NCBI GenBank assembly: GCA_028564675.1
Contig: JAOVVO010000329.1
Coordinates: forward strand, 21,227-85,226
DNA length: 64,000 nt
From: Onchocerca lupi
Lineage: Eukaryota; Nematoda; Chromadorea; Rhabditida; Onchocercidae
Direction of reading: 5' to 3'
Shown here: in pieces, positions 1 to 13,271 of the stretch
Position numbering within the stretch: the stretch's first letter is position 1
Layout of the letters: each line of letters starts with the position of its first letter
Made by a program: the position numbers and the translations under genes
The notes under the pieces: model-generated
The model's input: only the letters and a program-made list of their open reading frames with translations
Databases searched by the model: none
What the model was told of the DNA's origin: nothing

Positions 1-1745
1 ATTTACACTCTGATAAATAAGTGAAATGACGATAATTTTTTAAATAGAAATACTTTTGAAAACGAAAAATGAAATTCAATATGTCAGCATGTAATCATCA
101 TCATTTTGTGATATTCGAATTTTTAAAGAAAGATAGAATAAAGAAGACGTGGAAAAGATAAGAAATTTAATAATTAAGTTTCTCTCGGAAATGTTCCATT
201 GTTGTACAATCATTACTATTATCAACAGCTTCATTGCACCTTGAAATGAAAGGAATAAGTCCTGAGAAGGTGGGAATGTAGACGATGTTGTTGTTACCTT
301 GTGCCAACTATCTATCATCTGTTTTCAACAGTCATATTTGTTGGAAAAAAACAATCATTTAAAAAAACATTCTTGCCATATTTTTCTGTACAATCAGTTG
401 AAATGAACCATTATCGCTTCTTGTTATCAATTTTAATTTTCAAGACAAATTAGTATCAGTTAACTAAGTTTTACGTGTCTCCGAAATTTTATTCTCTTTT
501 CTTTTATTTTTTTTTTAAATTTAATTTGTCCTCTCTTTTTTAATTTTTTTTAAAACTTACTAAGAAAGAGTTATGCGGTATTATTCGATAATAAATTAGA
601 ATTATAAAATTATCATTATTGATCGAATTTTGTTCATTTACGGAAGTCATTGTTTGCTGGAGTAGAAATGAAGAATTTTACATAGATAATTCCAATAATA
701 TGAAATGCTTCTCAAACGAAACCTGTCTCGTTGTTTACTCATCAACTTATGGAAACAACAATAATATTAGCAAACCGGCTATGAAATAATTTCATCAAAA
801 TTACTTCAAGCGTTGCTATCTATGTGATCATCTTCGTTTGTTCACTTATCTAGATTGTTAGGATTTATTAGTTTTGTTTACATTTCGAATGTTTTCAAAT
901 TTGTATGATTTAAGTACCAACTTAATGACTTATACAACTTCTGTTCCGATTCATATAACTTCTGTTTTCTTCTTTTTTCCCTTTTCTTTTTTTCTTTTTT
1001 TTTTTTTCTAAATTCAAATCTACTGATTGTCTAAATAAGCAACTTTAAATACGGAAAACATACTTTCAGTACTTTAAAAATGCATCATGGAATGAAATGT
1101 AAAATGACAGTTATTACTTAGTTGAATGAAAACGATTATTGCTTCGCAAAACTGGCTTTCCATTGTCATAATATGTCGTAGAATGTTTTTTTTTTTATTT
1201 TTTGAAATATACTGAATTAATTCTTTAAGCGATTATTTTGAATTTTCAATAGCTTTTCTCACTTCGATAAATTTATCCGTTATGAAGATTATTTCAGAAT
1301 ATTATTCTTTTAATTTTCAGTTCCGGAATGCTGTTCCTGTTGTTTTATCTTTTCGTTATTTAGTGATCTTCTCTCTACTCTCGTTCCAGGAAACTACTCT
1401 TTAAAATATAACCTGTAATGAAGATTCAAATGAGGCTATCCATAGAAAGTATTATGAAATCTATTTATATTCCGTGTTTAAAATATATGACATAGATTAG
1501 ATCAAAAATGTTGAATAAATATTTAACAAAAATATGAAGTAATTTATTTTAAGAGAAGCAAAGTTGTCTTCCATTTAATTATTTATTATTATGGGTTACA
1601 ACTGACTAATCAAAATTCTAAGGAAAACAGCTAACATTGGTAACTTTAATTTTAGCAATACTAGTCGATATTTTCCGAAGTAATCAGAATTTTTTTTTAT
1701 TATCAAGAAGAGGAAACTGAAAGGATAGAAGACTATAATATTTCA

Positions 1746-1748
<3 letters not shown>

Positions 1749-1783
<35 letters not shown>
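1749..1783. repeat. Poly(A) run of 35 bases
   Basis: This is an uninterrupted homopolymer of A seen directly in the sequence. It could be the tail scar of an old retroposed copy or simple slippage. No target-site duplication or neighbouring coding homology was noticed. Confidence 0.9.
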
Positions 1784-1785
<2 letters not shown>

Positions 1786-4752
1786 GCGGAAAAAATTGTT
1801 GTTACGATGCACTTGAAAACTTACGAAGGTCTGTTTTTTATCTTTTTCTATTCCAGTCATTAATTAATTTTCAAATCTTTCAAACGAAATGGGAAATAAA
1901 AAGAAAATTAATTTTCGACCTTTATCCATTACTACTCTTATCAACAGTGTTTCCCTAAACGATAATTTTCAATTAATGAGTTTAATCGTATGGCAATCGA
2001 TGCTACCATCCTACCCATAACTCATCCATCATTTTTTCTTTTTTTTTTCATGAAATCTAAACGAAAAAAGGAAAATAGTCTTACACTTCTAGATTACACT
2101 GCTTTGAATAATTATTACTTTTTTTCTCTCCGTCTTCTTCTTTCATCTCCACTCCATCATATAGTGACGATGAATGATTTTTCGAATTTCGCAAATTTTT
2201 CATTAATTTTTTACCGTTCAAATTTACTATTTGCAATCATCTGAATATCTATATTTTTTATCTTTTTGTTTTGATCTTTCAGATAACTAGCAAATTTTAC
2301 TCGAATAATAAGAACTTGGTAAATTTGGAATTTAAAAGTATCAAACTTCCTTTAATATATTCTTATTCATAGAAGTTAAAATACCGAAAATTCCTTTTTT
2401 TTTTTAATTTCCTTTCTACACATTCTTTAAAAATGAGTAAACTCAACTTGATGCTTAGTGAACTCAATTTAAGTTTTATCCGATCTTACAAATAAAAAGT
2501 AAAACGGTTAGAAGCTTCATTAAAAAAAATAAAAACTGAAGTTCTATTTATACAACCAATTAATTCGAATTGCTTTTATTCAGTTCATAAATTCAAGAAT
2601 AAAATATCAATTTCCTGAAGAAATATTATCTTGCTCATACTGCAATCACTTTTAATTCTCTTTTCGTTGATCATATTTTTCTCTTCTCTCCATAAATCTC
2701 TATAGCATATTTCACTCTATTCATCATCCATCCACTTATCTATTCATCCATTATTTTTCGTTTGAAATATTTCCATTATTTCTTTTTTTATTCTTTCATT
2801 AAACATACCATTTAATAGTGTTCGTCGATTAATATTCTACAATTAATTTGATTGTGGGAGAGGGAAAAAGAAAGAAGGAAATTAATTATTTTATAGTCCA
2901 GCTGTAATAATCGTGATGTAGAAGAGGTCAAAGGAGATAACTTCGTCAAAAATGTAAATAAACATTTAAAATTGATGTTAGAATTTCCGTTTGGCTAATA
3001 TTTGAGTTTTTTTTTTTTTTACCTCAACACAATTAGTGATAATGCAATTTTGGAAAGAAGAAAAACATGAAAATAACAGAAAAAATGTTTGTGTTGGCAA
3101 CGATTATTAACGATTACAGCAAGTATCATTACAGATCATCATTATCATTATCATCATCATAATCATACCATTAATGATAATAATCCACTGAATTTTTCGC
3201 ATAGTGCTCCATCACATAATTTTAACTTTTTTTTTAATTTCAAGAAATAATTCTTTTAATTCTACAATAATTTTAATTATCATCTAAATCAATTTTCTTT
3301 TTCATCGCAAAATACATAAAGGATGCCTACCTATAGGAATGCAAAGTTATATAACTTAATTTACTGTCACATGCACTTGTTTATCATAGTCTGAAAAATT
3401 TGTGGCATATTTACTTGCTTTTTTGGAGATAAGTGATTATTGATTTGCTGTTTTTGCAATTCTAGATGGAACCTATATATAGTAAATGAAAAATATCTAA
3501 TTTATTTAAATCAAACTGCCTTCTTTTCACTACACCATTTAAGATATGATAGCTTTACCATATGTTCTCTCATATGATGCCACAATTTTCGGCTGTAACT
3601 TATCGAAATCCATATGACAATTCTCTTCCAAAGTTGAAACGAAAAACCTTTGGAAGAAGGATTTTTATTTGTATCTGCTATTTCTTTATTTTTCGTGTTT
3701 TATCTTTTCACCAAACCACTAAGTCCTTTATTATGCACAATAATTTTTTAACTTCGATCAAATGTTATCAGATAAAGCGATAAAAGATTTCGTTGATATA
3801 TTTTTTTTTAATGGATCTCATTCCTTTTTTCTACAGTGATGAAAAATTTCGGATGAATTTATTTTCATTTTCGAAAAAATTTTAAAAAAAAAAAGTTGTT
3901 TTGCGTTAAAACTATCATTACTTAATTGTTGTTTAAATTTTGTGCGAATTAATAATTGAATGATATTATCCAATTCGGTCAAATCCGGTTTTTCTCTGAG
4001 CAATTTTGATTTTGATTTTTGAAGAATAAAATGGGACAAAAAATTTATGGTAACGGAAAAGAATTCATTATCAGTACTTTGACTGAAATTTGACATTAAA
4101 TTTTATGGATGAATGAGTTACCGCTCATTGAAATATAAAAAAATTTTTAAAAATCGCATGAATTCTTTTATTTTTTTTCCATTGTACCACTTCATTATCT
4201 ATTACAATTTTCATTAATTGCTATTATCACTAATAATGCTATTATCGCTATTATTATTATGATTAATGCCATCTGCGCAACGTTTTTTCCTTTTCCTTCT
4301 GTAAACCTCTGTAAATGTTGGTTATGACATATAGTTTTCTTCATTCGTTCACGTTCAAAATACATTTTGAATATCATCGAGTAGCAATCTTTACTTGTAG
4401 GAAGCTTAAATTATTTTTATATTATAATTTTATCACTTTAAATTGTAATTTAGTCACTAATGTTTATGAGAACAAATTGTTTTTTATCGTACGATTATCA
4501 GCAATAAGAGATAAAAAATAAGCCATACTCATTTAGATCAATTTATAAGTCTCCTATAAAGCTAACAAAAATGATGAAATTCTTGTTCAGCATAAGAAAT
4601 AAGACAGTTCAGGAGTGCATAGAATGTCAAAGAAATTCAATATCCTGGAAAAAATACAGAAAATGATGAAAACAGATCCATCTGAATCTTCCACACCATT
4701 TCAGTCGATATTCTAATTGATAGATTGAGACCGATTAGTTAATCTGCAACTG

Positions 4753-4758
4753 TTTCAG
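4753..4758 (+). promoter_or_regulatory. Probable SL trans-splice acceptor of the GTPase-like gene
   Basis: A TTTCAG acceptor lies 11 bases upstream of the ATG at 4770. The short leader and the lack of any upstream exon with a matching donor fit nematode spliced-leader addition. This is inferred from position and consensus only. Confidence 0.5.
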
Positions 4759-4769
4759 AATCTCGAATA

Positions 4770-6588
4770 ATGATAGACAATAGTAAAGAAATTTCAGTAC
4801 AGCAAACAGTGAGTAAGTTTGCCGGAGAAGAATTCGATGTGAGTAATGTGCGTACTGTTTTTGCTGGCGCTTCAAAAGGTCACAAACATTTTTTTAAATA
4901 TCGGATTTAAATTTATTTACGAATTCATAATGTGTAGTGAATCGCATTTCGAGAACATGAAATACTTTCTTCTTTTTCATGTGAATTTTGTAAGGAAATT
5001 GTTGTGAAGCCATAGAAAGGGCATTTGAACCAAGTTTTCTAAGAAATGATTCCCAGAAGGATGATAATCAAGAGTAAAGTAAGTAGCTGAGTTTTCATTC
5101 TCCATCACTTAATCATCTAATAATCTTGATTTAAACCATTCTAACATTAAAATATCTAAGAATCTTGATGAAACTATTTCTCAATCATATCCGACATAAG
5201 TCTTCATCGAAATCTTGCTTCCAGATAACATGAAGCGTACTGATCGTGTTATTTTATTAGTCGGACCAACTGGAAGTAATAAATCAAATTTAATTGATTG
5301 CATGTGTAATTACTTTTATGGTGCTAAATTCGATGATATTCGATATAAAATCGCTGATGAAGTAGGATTTCCTTCTTTTTAGAGAAATATCCGACATTTT
5401 TTAATATGTCACTAATAATGTTTTTGCTCTTTACTCCATATCATAGAAGATTTCTGAATAAGTAAAAATAAAATTTTCTAGAACAAATGAAATAATCCAT
5501 ATTTGTGCTTTATTTTATTAAATCAGAGGTCGACAAGCAAGAAAATTTCATTATCGTTTTTTAGCAAACAGGTTGAAAATAATTTAATCTCACTGCTGAA
5601 ATTTCATATCCAAATGAATTGATTGTGAAATTTGTCAATTATTAGAAGAAATCCAGTTATACTGGATTATTATGATCACAATAGCTTTAGATATTCGATA
5701 AAAGTAGTACGCCGATAAAATCGATCACTAAATATGTGTTCAATGCAACGACTATGCCATTTCGACCGATAATAATCGATACACCAGAAATTGCTAGTTA
5801 CAGGTATATATCCATCCCATTGGAAACTTTTTAATGGAACAAAAATTAACATAATTGCTAAAATATATAGTTTGCAGAGGTGATAATATTGCTTTCAAAA
5901 GACGACAGTTTATCTGCAACAATAATTATATTTCTTGCTATTCTAAATATATGCAGCGAAACATTCTCTTATTGCTTTTTAACTTTCTATGTTTTGGAAA
6001 TTTTGAAATTTCCTATAAAAAAAACTGTGAAATTTTTGGAGAATTAGAAGTTTTCCTAAGAAATTGACCTGCTTTACAACTTCAAGAACATGGGATATGA
6101 TGGAATTTTGCTTATGAAGAATATATGGAATCTTAATCGTAATTCCATATCGTAATTCTTCTATCATTTTGCAGTGGAATACCAACGAAAGAAGCAATAA
6201 CCTACATGTTACATAACTTTTTGGTTGAAAATCAACATATTCAAATTAGTGCCTTATGTCTTGTCTTAAACTGTGACGAAGTATCAATCAATAAGGATGA
6301 AGAAATAGTACCGAAAGTTAGTTATTAGATTTTATCGGCCAAATTACCTACTGACTAATTAATTATTTAATCAATCAATTTTTTTTCAGAACTTTCGAAT
6401 TAGTTTTATTTCAGACAATCAGTTTGGTTCCATCTCATATGTTACCAAGTACAATAATACTTTTTTCATCAAATGATGAAAAACCTTCTTTATCGCCAAC
6501 GATCAAACTATTGCTACGTCATCTGAATTTGAATTATAACAAATATTATTTCTTCAATGATTATTTTCTACAACATAATGAAGGTTTG

Positions 6589-6638
<50 letters not shown>

Positions 6639-9600
6639 TTTTCATCCTTTTCATACAATATTCTAGAGCTGACTGATGCTATTAATGATAATTCAGTTTA
6701 ATTGAAACTATAAAAATTGAACTATTTAATTTAATTCAAGAAAAAAATAAAAAGTATCATTAATTTAGCCATTTTTTCTAATTTTTTTTATAGTCATAAA
6801 AACCTCTCAAAAATTATGTATCTAGGGGAACATTGCTAAATTATTGGCTCTGACTTGTTTTGCCTTTTTAGTTAGCATTTCGGTGATTAAGGTCATTATC
6901 CTGAAAAACGATAGTTGTTTTTTTTTTAAGTTTGCTTAGAAAAAAAAAAAAAAAAAACTCTTGATTTGATTTCTTATCTTCCATAGTAAGTATCTTTTTC
7001 ATGTGAGACGAGATATGAAAACTATTTTTGAAGTGATGTTGACACTATTTCGAATATTTTAATTATTTTGAACCATATTAAACCATGCAGAGCTACAAAC
7101 AGACCGATTCAATCGTTCGAATAACACATCATATCAGTCATATTCAAAAAAACTGTCAATTTGAAAAGTTTTCCGAATTTCCTTTCTTAACTAATGAAAG
7201 ATTAGAAAAATTCCTTAATTTTAGATATTTTTTTTTCGAGAGAAATTTGTCGCTTTTTTCTTTTATTCTAGTAATAGCAATTTATGAGCGCCAAATAAAC
7301 AAGTATGAAAATCGTATTCTTCTTTTATCCGAACAATAGCAATATGTGATTACGCAATAGATCGATTTTTAATTAAGCGAATAAGTATTAGAAAGCTCTT
7401 CCTCACATTTTTTAAAAACACGTTCGTAATTTTTCAAAAGCAAAAAAGTTTTCATAATGAGATTAGAAAATTTTCTGTTTTTTTTTTTTTTTTTTTATTA
7501 AAAAATTTTTTGTTTTATTTTTTCATTCGTAATCAATAGTAAACTTTCTCGTTTTATGGATTGTTTAATTAGTTATCACTGGTTGTTGTTATTACAACAA
7601 ATAATTCACAAGAAAAATAATAATCTTATAATGATCACATATTAGCACATCGTTGCAAAACGTTGAGGAAAATAATTATGTTTTTCAATGTTTAAACAAT
7701 TTTTTGTTTTTCTTCTCTTTTTTTCTTCTCCAGCAATCTTTCTTTTTGTTGTTTCAGTTAGGACATACATTTGACATTGTCATCTCATTCTATGTAAACA
7801 ATCATGCCCACCCATATGTTTGCTTTTCAACTTTTTATTTTCTGTTAGCTAAGTTAGTCGGAAAACGCGTAGAGGTATGTAGCAATTTTTCTATTCTTTC
7901 TATGTGATGAAATATTTTATAATGACCGAAATAAAATCAAAAATAATTTTATTCGAAGATTCTTCTCCAAATTGTTTTAGAAGCTCAATTGAAAATCTAA
8001 ATATTAATATATTTACATCAATCATTATTAGATATAGATATACTAAGAGTTTTACAGTGGAGTACAACGATACACATGATATTAGTCTATTTAAGAAGGA
8101 TCAGAATCATTCACTATCTTATTTTCTTGCAAAAATATTTAATTTAATTTTGTAAATTGATTCGTTTAAACAATTTACAGAAATCAAGTTTAAATTCAGA
8201 ATTAAATTCAAAATAATTTTTTTGTAGCACCGATGATTAATTTATTCTTACTCTTTCTTCCATATCTTCCGATTTTTGCTTCTACATTCATTACGTGATT
8301 TTTGATGCATTGCATTATTTCAATGGTATGTAATTCATTCACTGTTTTTAAAAACATTTCTTTGAAAAATGATTTTATTTTTTGAATTCTTATCTTATTT
8401 TTCCTGATTATGAAAAAAAACAAGTCAAAAAAAAAAAAACAGCAGTTTGTATGTCTTCTGAAATGTTCCTTCTTACTTCATTTGAACTGTTCGTTAAAAA
8501 ATAAGAGAAAAATAGACCTTCTAAATAATTTTCTCAAACATTTAAAAAATCTAGAAATAATGATATATTGAGGAAGTGAAATTAAAAAAGTTTCATATGC
8601 TGAAATTATTTTCCACAAACACTGAAGAAAACATTACCATTTTGACAGATATATCTGATGAGTCTTAAGAGAAAAAACAAAAAAAAAGAAAAGAATAGAT
8701 GAGTTGGGAAGAAAGGAGGGATAGCTTTTTTTTTTTTAAATTTCAGTATTCCTTAATTTATTCTATTTTGCATTTAGATGTCAGGTAGCATTTTCTACCT
8801 AAATCTTAAAATAGTGGCAAAAAATGAATAATAAAGAAAAAGAGAGGGAGAAAGAAAGAAGAAAAGAAAAGGGGAAAATTAAGCGAAACATCACTTGGAA
8901 GGAATTCTTTAAGATTCGGTTAATAACAAATTTTCACTGTCAAAAAAAAATTTTTTTTCGAAAATTTGAAAAAAATTGAATCTTAATTTCAAATTTCGTC
9001 TGACCTTTCGAAAAATATAGAAAAAATTTTGAAATTTATTCAAGCCTAAAATTCAATGATTTCGTTACTTTCTCCCGCCAAAAATAAACTAGTTTATGTG
9101 CACGCAGACAAACATACAGATTTATCATAAATAGTTGACACTGTGACCATTCTCCTAAATGGTTTTCGTATTTGCATCAAAACGAAGATAAGAAATCATT
9201 TGGCACACAAACGTGACAAATGTATTGTAACTGTTATTCGATGAATTTTTCTTTCTAAATATTTTAAATTGATTTTCAGTCTCAGAGTTCAAACAAAATT
9301 TACCTTTGTTTGGCGAGCCATCCATCTCTTTGATCCATTTCATTTGAGGGCTCATTTCGTATGCGTCCGATTGCAGCTTTAGCACTTGTGTCGAGCCAAG
9401 ATTAATAACAATCATAATTTACAAATCAAAAGCACTACCATACGAACTCAATGGGGCAATTTTTCGTTCTTTATTCAGTAAATGATGTTTTGAAAATAGA
9501 TGAATTATTATTCATGTGAAACAACTTTTATTTTTATTCACAAAGTGATGTATTTGTTGATGAAAGGCTGATGCTCACATGTTTATCACATTCTTTCCTC

Positions 9601-12600
9601 CCTTTTCATTTTTTCATTTTTTTTTTCTTTTTTTGTGAAGTACTTTCCATATCGAATTTTACAATACAAAGTACATTGTGCTTTCTTTTTCATATCACAC
9701 TTCCTTATCGATTACTTTTTGTTTACTTATATTGCTTAGAATAAATTCAATATTTGTTTAGCTTCTTATTTTCTGTGATTTTGAAATTATGCAATTATGA
9801 AATAAAGAGAAACAATCTTGTAATAAGGAAAAAAATTGCCGTAATTTTGGAATAATTGAAAAAAAAAATCAATTGAAAGTATGTATAACATTAAAATGAC
9901 AATTATTAATTGATTATTATTATATTCTTTGCTATTAAAAGCGGATTTTTTTTTCTTTTTTTTTCCTTTCTCTAATATTACAGAAAACAAACAAAATTAT
10001 GAAACGGAAAAGCAAAAGGCGAGATTAAGTTGGAATTTGTCAATGGGTGAATTAGATCGTTTCTGCGAACAAGTACGATATTTAACTCCGCAAAAAATTA
10101 CTGACGATTTCTTCAATAACGATATGTCTACCCATACACAGTCCTCTACAAAGTATGGAAATTTATTTATTTTCGTTTATTATTCGATTAATTTTAACAC
10201 AAATTATTTATTTTTTTTTAATCGAAATATGAAACACCAATTTTTTCTCTTGCGCACTTACCTCTAGCGGTAAACAAAAGTTAGTATTTTATTTTTTTTT
10301 TTTTTTTTGATTAGATTTGAGATTGAAATAAAGGAAATTATGAACAATTCTGTTTTTCCATGCATCATCAGTCAAAATTTATAGATAGTTGCTGTGCTAA
10401 TCTGCTGTAGTATCAATCTTTGGATTCAGGAAGTCATCATTGATTAATTTCTTCCGCCTTCGTGAACTTCTTGACTTTTTATGATTATTAACGATAGTGG
10501 ATGGACAATTTTGAATTATGGGTGGAAATAAATTAAGGACAGAAATTAAAATATTAAATATGATATAATTTTTTAAGGAAGAAAGTCAAATTATCTTTGT
10601 GGTAGCCCTTTTCTTCTTACAAACATTTATACACTTCTTGTTAACGTAGATTTCGTTAGTTCTGAAATTTTCTCTTAATTATTTCGAACTCAATAAATTA
10701 ATCATTGCAAAGAGCTAATATGATAAACATTGATCGGTGTAAGAAGCAATAAATTAAACTTTTATAACTTTTATCTGTACATATATAAAATCTAAAAATA
10801 ACCAGAATTTATTGTAGAAATATTTCATATGAACGGATTATTCCCATCAAATTGACCGGTCAACAATCGACAAGTGTGAAAAAATCAACGAAAAATTGGA
10901 ATTTGTCGGAAACACCTGTGATCACGCGATATGTTTATGATCAGGAAACGATGACACATAAACCGTGCATGATGGAGTTTCAAAAGGAAGGAAATGCTGG
11001 AGAATATGTCAACACTCAAAACTTTGGCAGGGGTATCGAATTTATTAATAAGCTTTTTCATTAATCCGAATTTTCATCCTAAGTATTCATAAAATTCACT
11101 GTTTAATAAAAAGCTATTCAAGGTCATTTCCACAATTCAATTTAACTTTCCCTCGTCGATTGATCAGAAGATGTTGCTAGAAATTTTATGATAAAAGCTT
11201 TTACAATAGATGAGAATTTTTGTCAAATTGTACGAAGAGTGTTAAGGATATTTATTCAACATATCCATCTGTTATTATTAATGTATAGTCTGCCATGAAT
11301 CGGATTTTCGGAATAACTTTCCGATGTCAGATTCTAAACCTTTTGTTTAATCTACGTACTGATTAGATTATATAACGAGATGCATTTAAAAATATTGATT
11401 AATAAGAAGCTATTCAAGATTTATTTTTCATTTTAGTACACTGAAATATTGAGGTGTTTGTTGGTTTCATTTTACAGCAATACCAACTCATAAAGTACAT
11501 GAGACACTGATCAATGATATTCCACAAGAGAATCAAATTTTAAAGAAACGAACATTGCCATCAGATGAAAATGGAATAGTTTATATGCATATGAGGAGCA
11601 CTCCACCACCAGAATACAGCTCTGAAGCTCTTCATCAAATATCAGATCATGGCGAAGAAGGAAAAGCAATGATTAAAAAACGAATATCAACAATGATGGA
11701 CGCAGAATTACAACAAAAAGTAATTATTTTAGATAATCTATCTGAGTACTGGAAGAGTCTCAAGTTCTTCATATGCCTGATATTTAGGATTTTATAATTG
11801 AAAAAACCTGAAGTTTTTCACATTCTCGGTATTCAAGATTTTCTAGAACTACCTGAACATTCTTACCATTCCATAAACATTAAATCTTTTTTCGATACAT
11901 TTCTCCCATTACATGTATCTCTGATATTGCTAACAAAATTGGATGGATGTTTTTAACTTCAGAGGTGATGATAAAAAAGTTATTGGAAACATAACCATGG
12001 TTTCAATTTAATTTCCGAATTTTCCAAAATTAATAACATTCATTCAATTCGAAATAATTTTTTTAGGCACTGCATTCTCAGTATTCAAAATCACCAGTTC
12101 AGCGACAAATTGCTAAACGTACATCGAGTGGATCGGAGCATTCCAGAAGCTGTGGTATATTACCGCAGCAGCAACAATCATCAAAAAATCGGCAAATCAA
12201 GCAAACAGAACAAGTAATCACGAGGTCTGTTGGGTTTTTTAATCGTTTGTCTTCTTCTGAAACTTCTTTTATCTTTCTGCATATGCCTAGTTGATTACCA
12301 AAAATTAAGCAAATAATGATTACTACATTCAATTTCGTGACATTCATTAATATGAAACTGGAATATATTTTGCGTGTACTGTATCAATCATATGTCTATC
12401 GTTTCATCGAGAAATTTACGGACTTTAGGTTGAATGACGGTATTCTAAGTACAAGAAACGCTATTCAAAGCAGCACTTCTCAACAACTAAATGATCAAGA
12501 ACATAGAAATTATATGGTAACATCGGAAATGAAACGATCTAAATCACCGATCTTGAAACGATTATTGATGAACAAGAAAAAACGACCTCATTCTACAAGT

Positions 12601-12711
12601 TCCGCTAATATACAGAGACAGTTAGATGATAGCTTTGAACAACCTCGGGCATTGGAAACTAGTATTGAACAAAGTTTGCAATCGGTGGTTACTTCAAGTT
12701 ATATATTATAG
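4770..12711 (+). CDS. Degenerate P-loop GTPase-like protein, 11 exons
   Basis: Phase-consistent exons are 4770-4878, 5225-5361, 5691-5803, 5878-5907, 6175-6316, 6415-6583, 9984-10152, 10818-11032, 11478-11719, 12067-12224 and 12429-12711, giving about 588 aa. Residues 45-57 form a beta strand plus P-loop reading VGPTGSNKS, with Asn at the glycine before Lys. A strand ending in IDTPE (about 109-115) sits where Ras-like GTPases have DxxG. The later order of strands resembles a family of animal P-loop GTPase-like proteins related to AIG1/septin-type GTPases: ISALCLVLN, then STIILFSSND, then a WNLSMGELDRF helix. No clear [NT]KxD base-recognition motif is seen. The C-terminal half (after about residue 290) is polar and low in complexity. 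Nucleotide binding may be weak or lost. I recognise the fold from motifs but not the orthologue. Intron 6 is 3.4 kb. Exon 11 may have an alternative donor at 12621. Confidence 0.7.
6592..6637 (+). repeat. Poly(T) run of 46 bases just inside an intron
   Basis: An unbroken T homopolymer begins eight bases after the 5' splice site at 6584 of the GTPase-like gene. The sense RNA would carry a long U tract next to the donor, a position where U-rich elements can promote splicing in other animals. It may equally be plain slippage. Confidence 0.9.
6638..9983. other. Remainder of the 3.4-kb intron 6 of the GTPase-like gene, no gene seen
   Basis: Exon 6 ends in phase 1 (GAA G) and the exon at 9984 begins with AA AAC, restoring GAA. 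The protein continues directly along the family pattern, so no exon needs to be missing here. The open frames inside are rich in Phe and Asn, lack good splice sites, and were rejected. Confidence 0.6.
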
Positions 12712-12903
12712 TTTTTATTCCGAAATTTTTACATAGGATATTGATATGCATCATTTTGCCATTATCTGATCAAATCTATTACAGTGAATATCAATAATAT
12801 AAATGATAATAGATGAAATGAAAAAGATGTTGTGCAGAATTAATGAAACTAATTATTGTAATAAAATCTCAAACTGAATCATTAGAAAATGTAATGTTTA
12901 TAG

Positions 12904-13113
12904 CCACTGAGGAATTATGGTCGATTGATACATGATGATGAAGTGGCGGAACAACTTCAGGATAGAACGATTCATTTGTCCGAGGAAAGTCCAACAACAG
13001 CAACAATTTCTCCACAAAATTTTCGTAATTTTGTTTTTTATTTTTTTTCACTATTTTATAAAATAAAAAGGCCTTTATTCTATAATGAGTCAGTTAATTC
13101 TAATGATAATTAA
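12904..13113 (+). other. Possible extra 3' exon of the GTPase-like gene
   Basis: After a TTTATAG acceptor, a phase-0 frame reads PLRNYGRLIHDDEVAEQL and on through a Ser/Thr/Pro-rich stretch to about residue 45, before turning low in complexity and stopping at 13113. Its composition is coding-like and matches the polar tail of the upstream gene. A phase-0 donor exists in exon 11 (after TCG or TCGGTG near 12685), but neither site is strong. A further donor GTAATT lies near 13025. Transcript data would decide. Confidence 0.35.
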
Positions 13114-13271
13114 AATTTTCAATAGTTTTCTTATTCATTGTTGCTCTATTATTATGGAGCATTTTAAAAACTTTTCTACTTATCGGAATATATAGCTAAC
13201 AAATTGAAAAGTGAAATACGTACAACGACATATGGCTGTTGTAAAATTTAAAATTAGCCATATCTATACAG

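Larger units (their letters stand above)
1..4758. other. Intergenic or intronic AT-rich DNA without a recognised gene
   Basis: Both strands were read for exon-like stretches flanked by splice sites and none was convincing. The open frames here are short, rich in Phe, Leu, Ile, Asn and Lys, and match nothing I know. The DNA is dominated by A and T runs, including a 35-base A run. It could be the 5' flank of the gene that starts at 4770, or an intron of a gene starting left of the window. Confidence 0.6.

Noticed and set aside
7085..8155. Several plus-strand frames of 80-84 codons inside the 3.4-kb intron
   Set aside because: Exons 6 and 7 join in phase and the protein runs on correctly without them. 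They are Phe/Leu/Asn-rich noise.
9155..9415. 86-codon minus-strand frame with mixed composition
   Set aside because: Lies in the long intron on the opposite strand, has no recognisable domain, and no sound start context.
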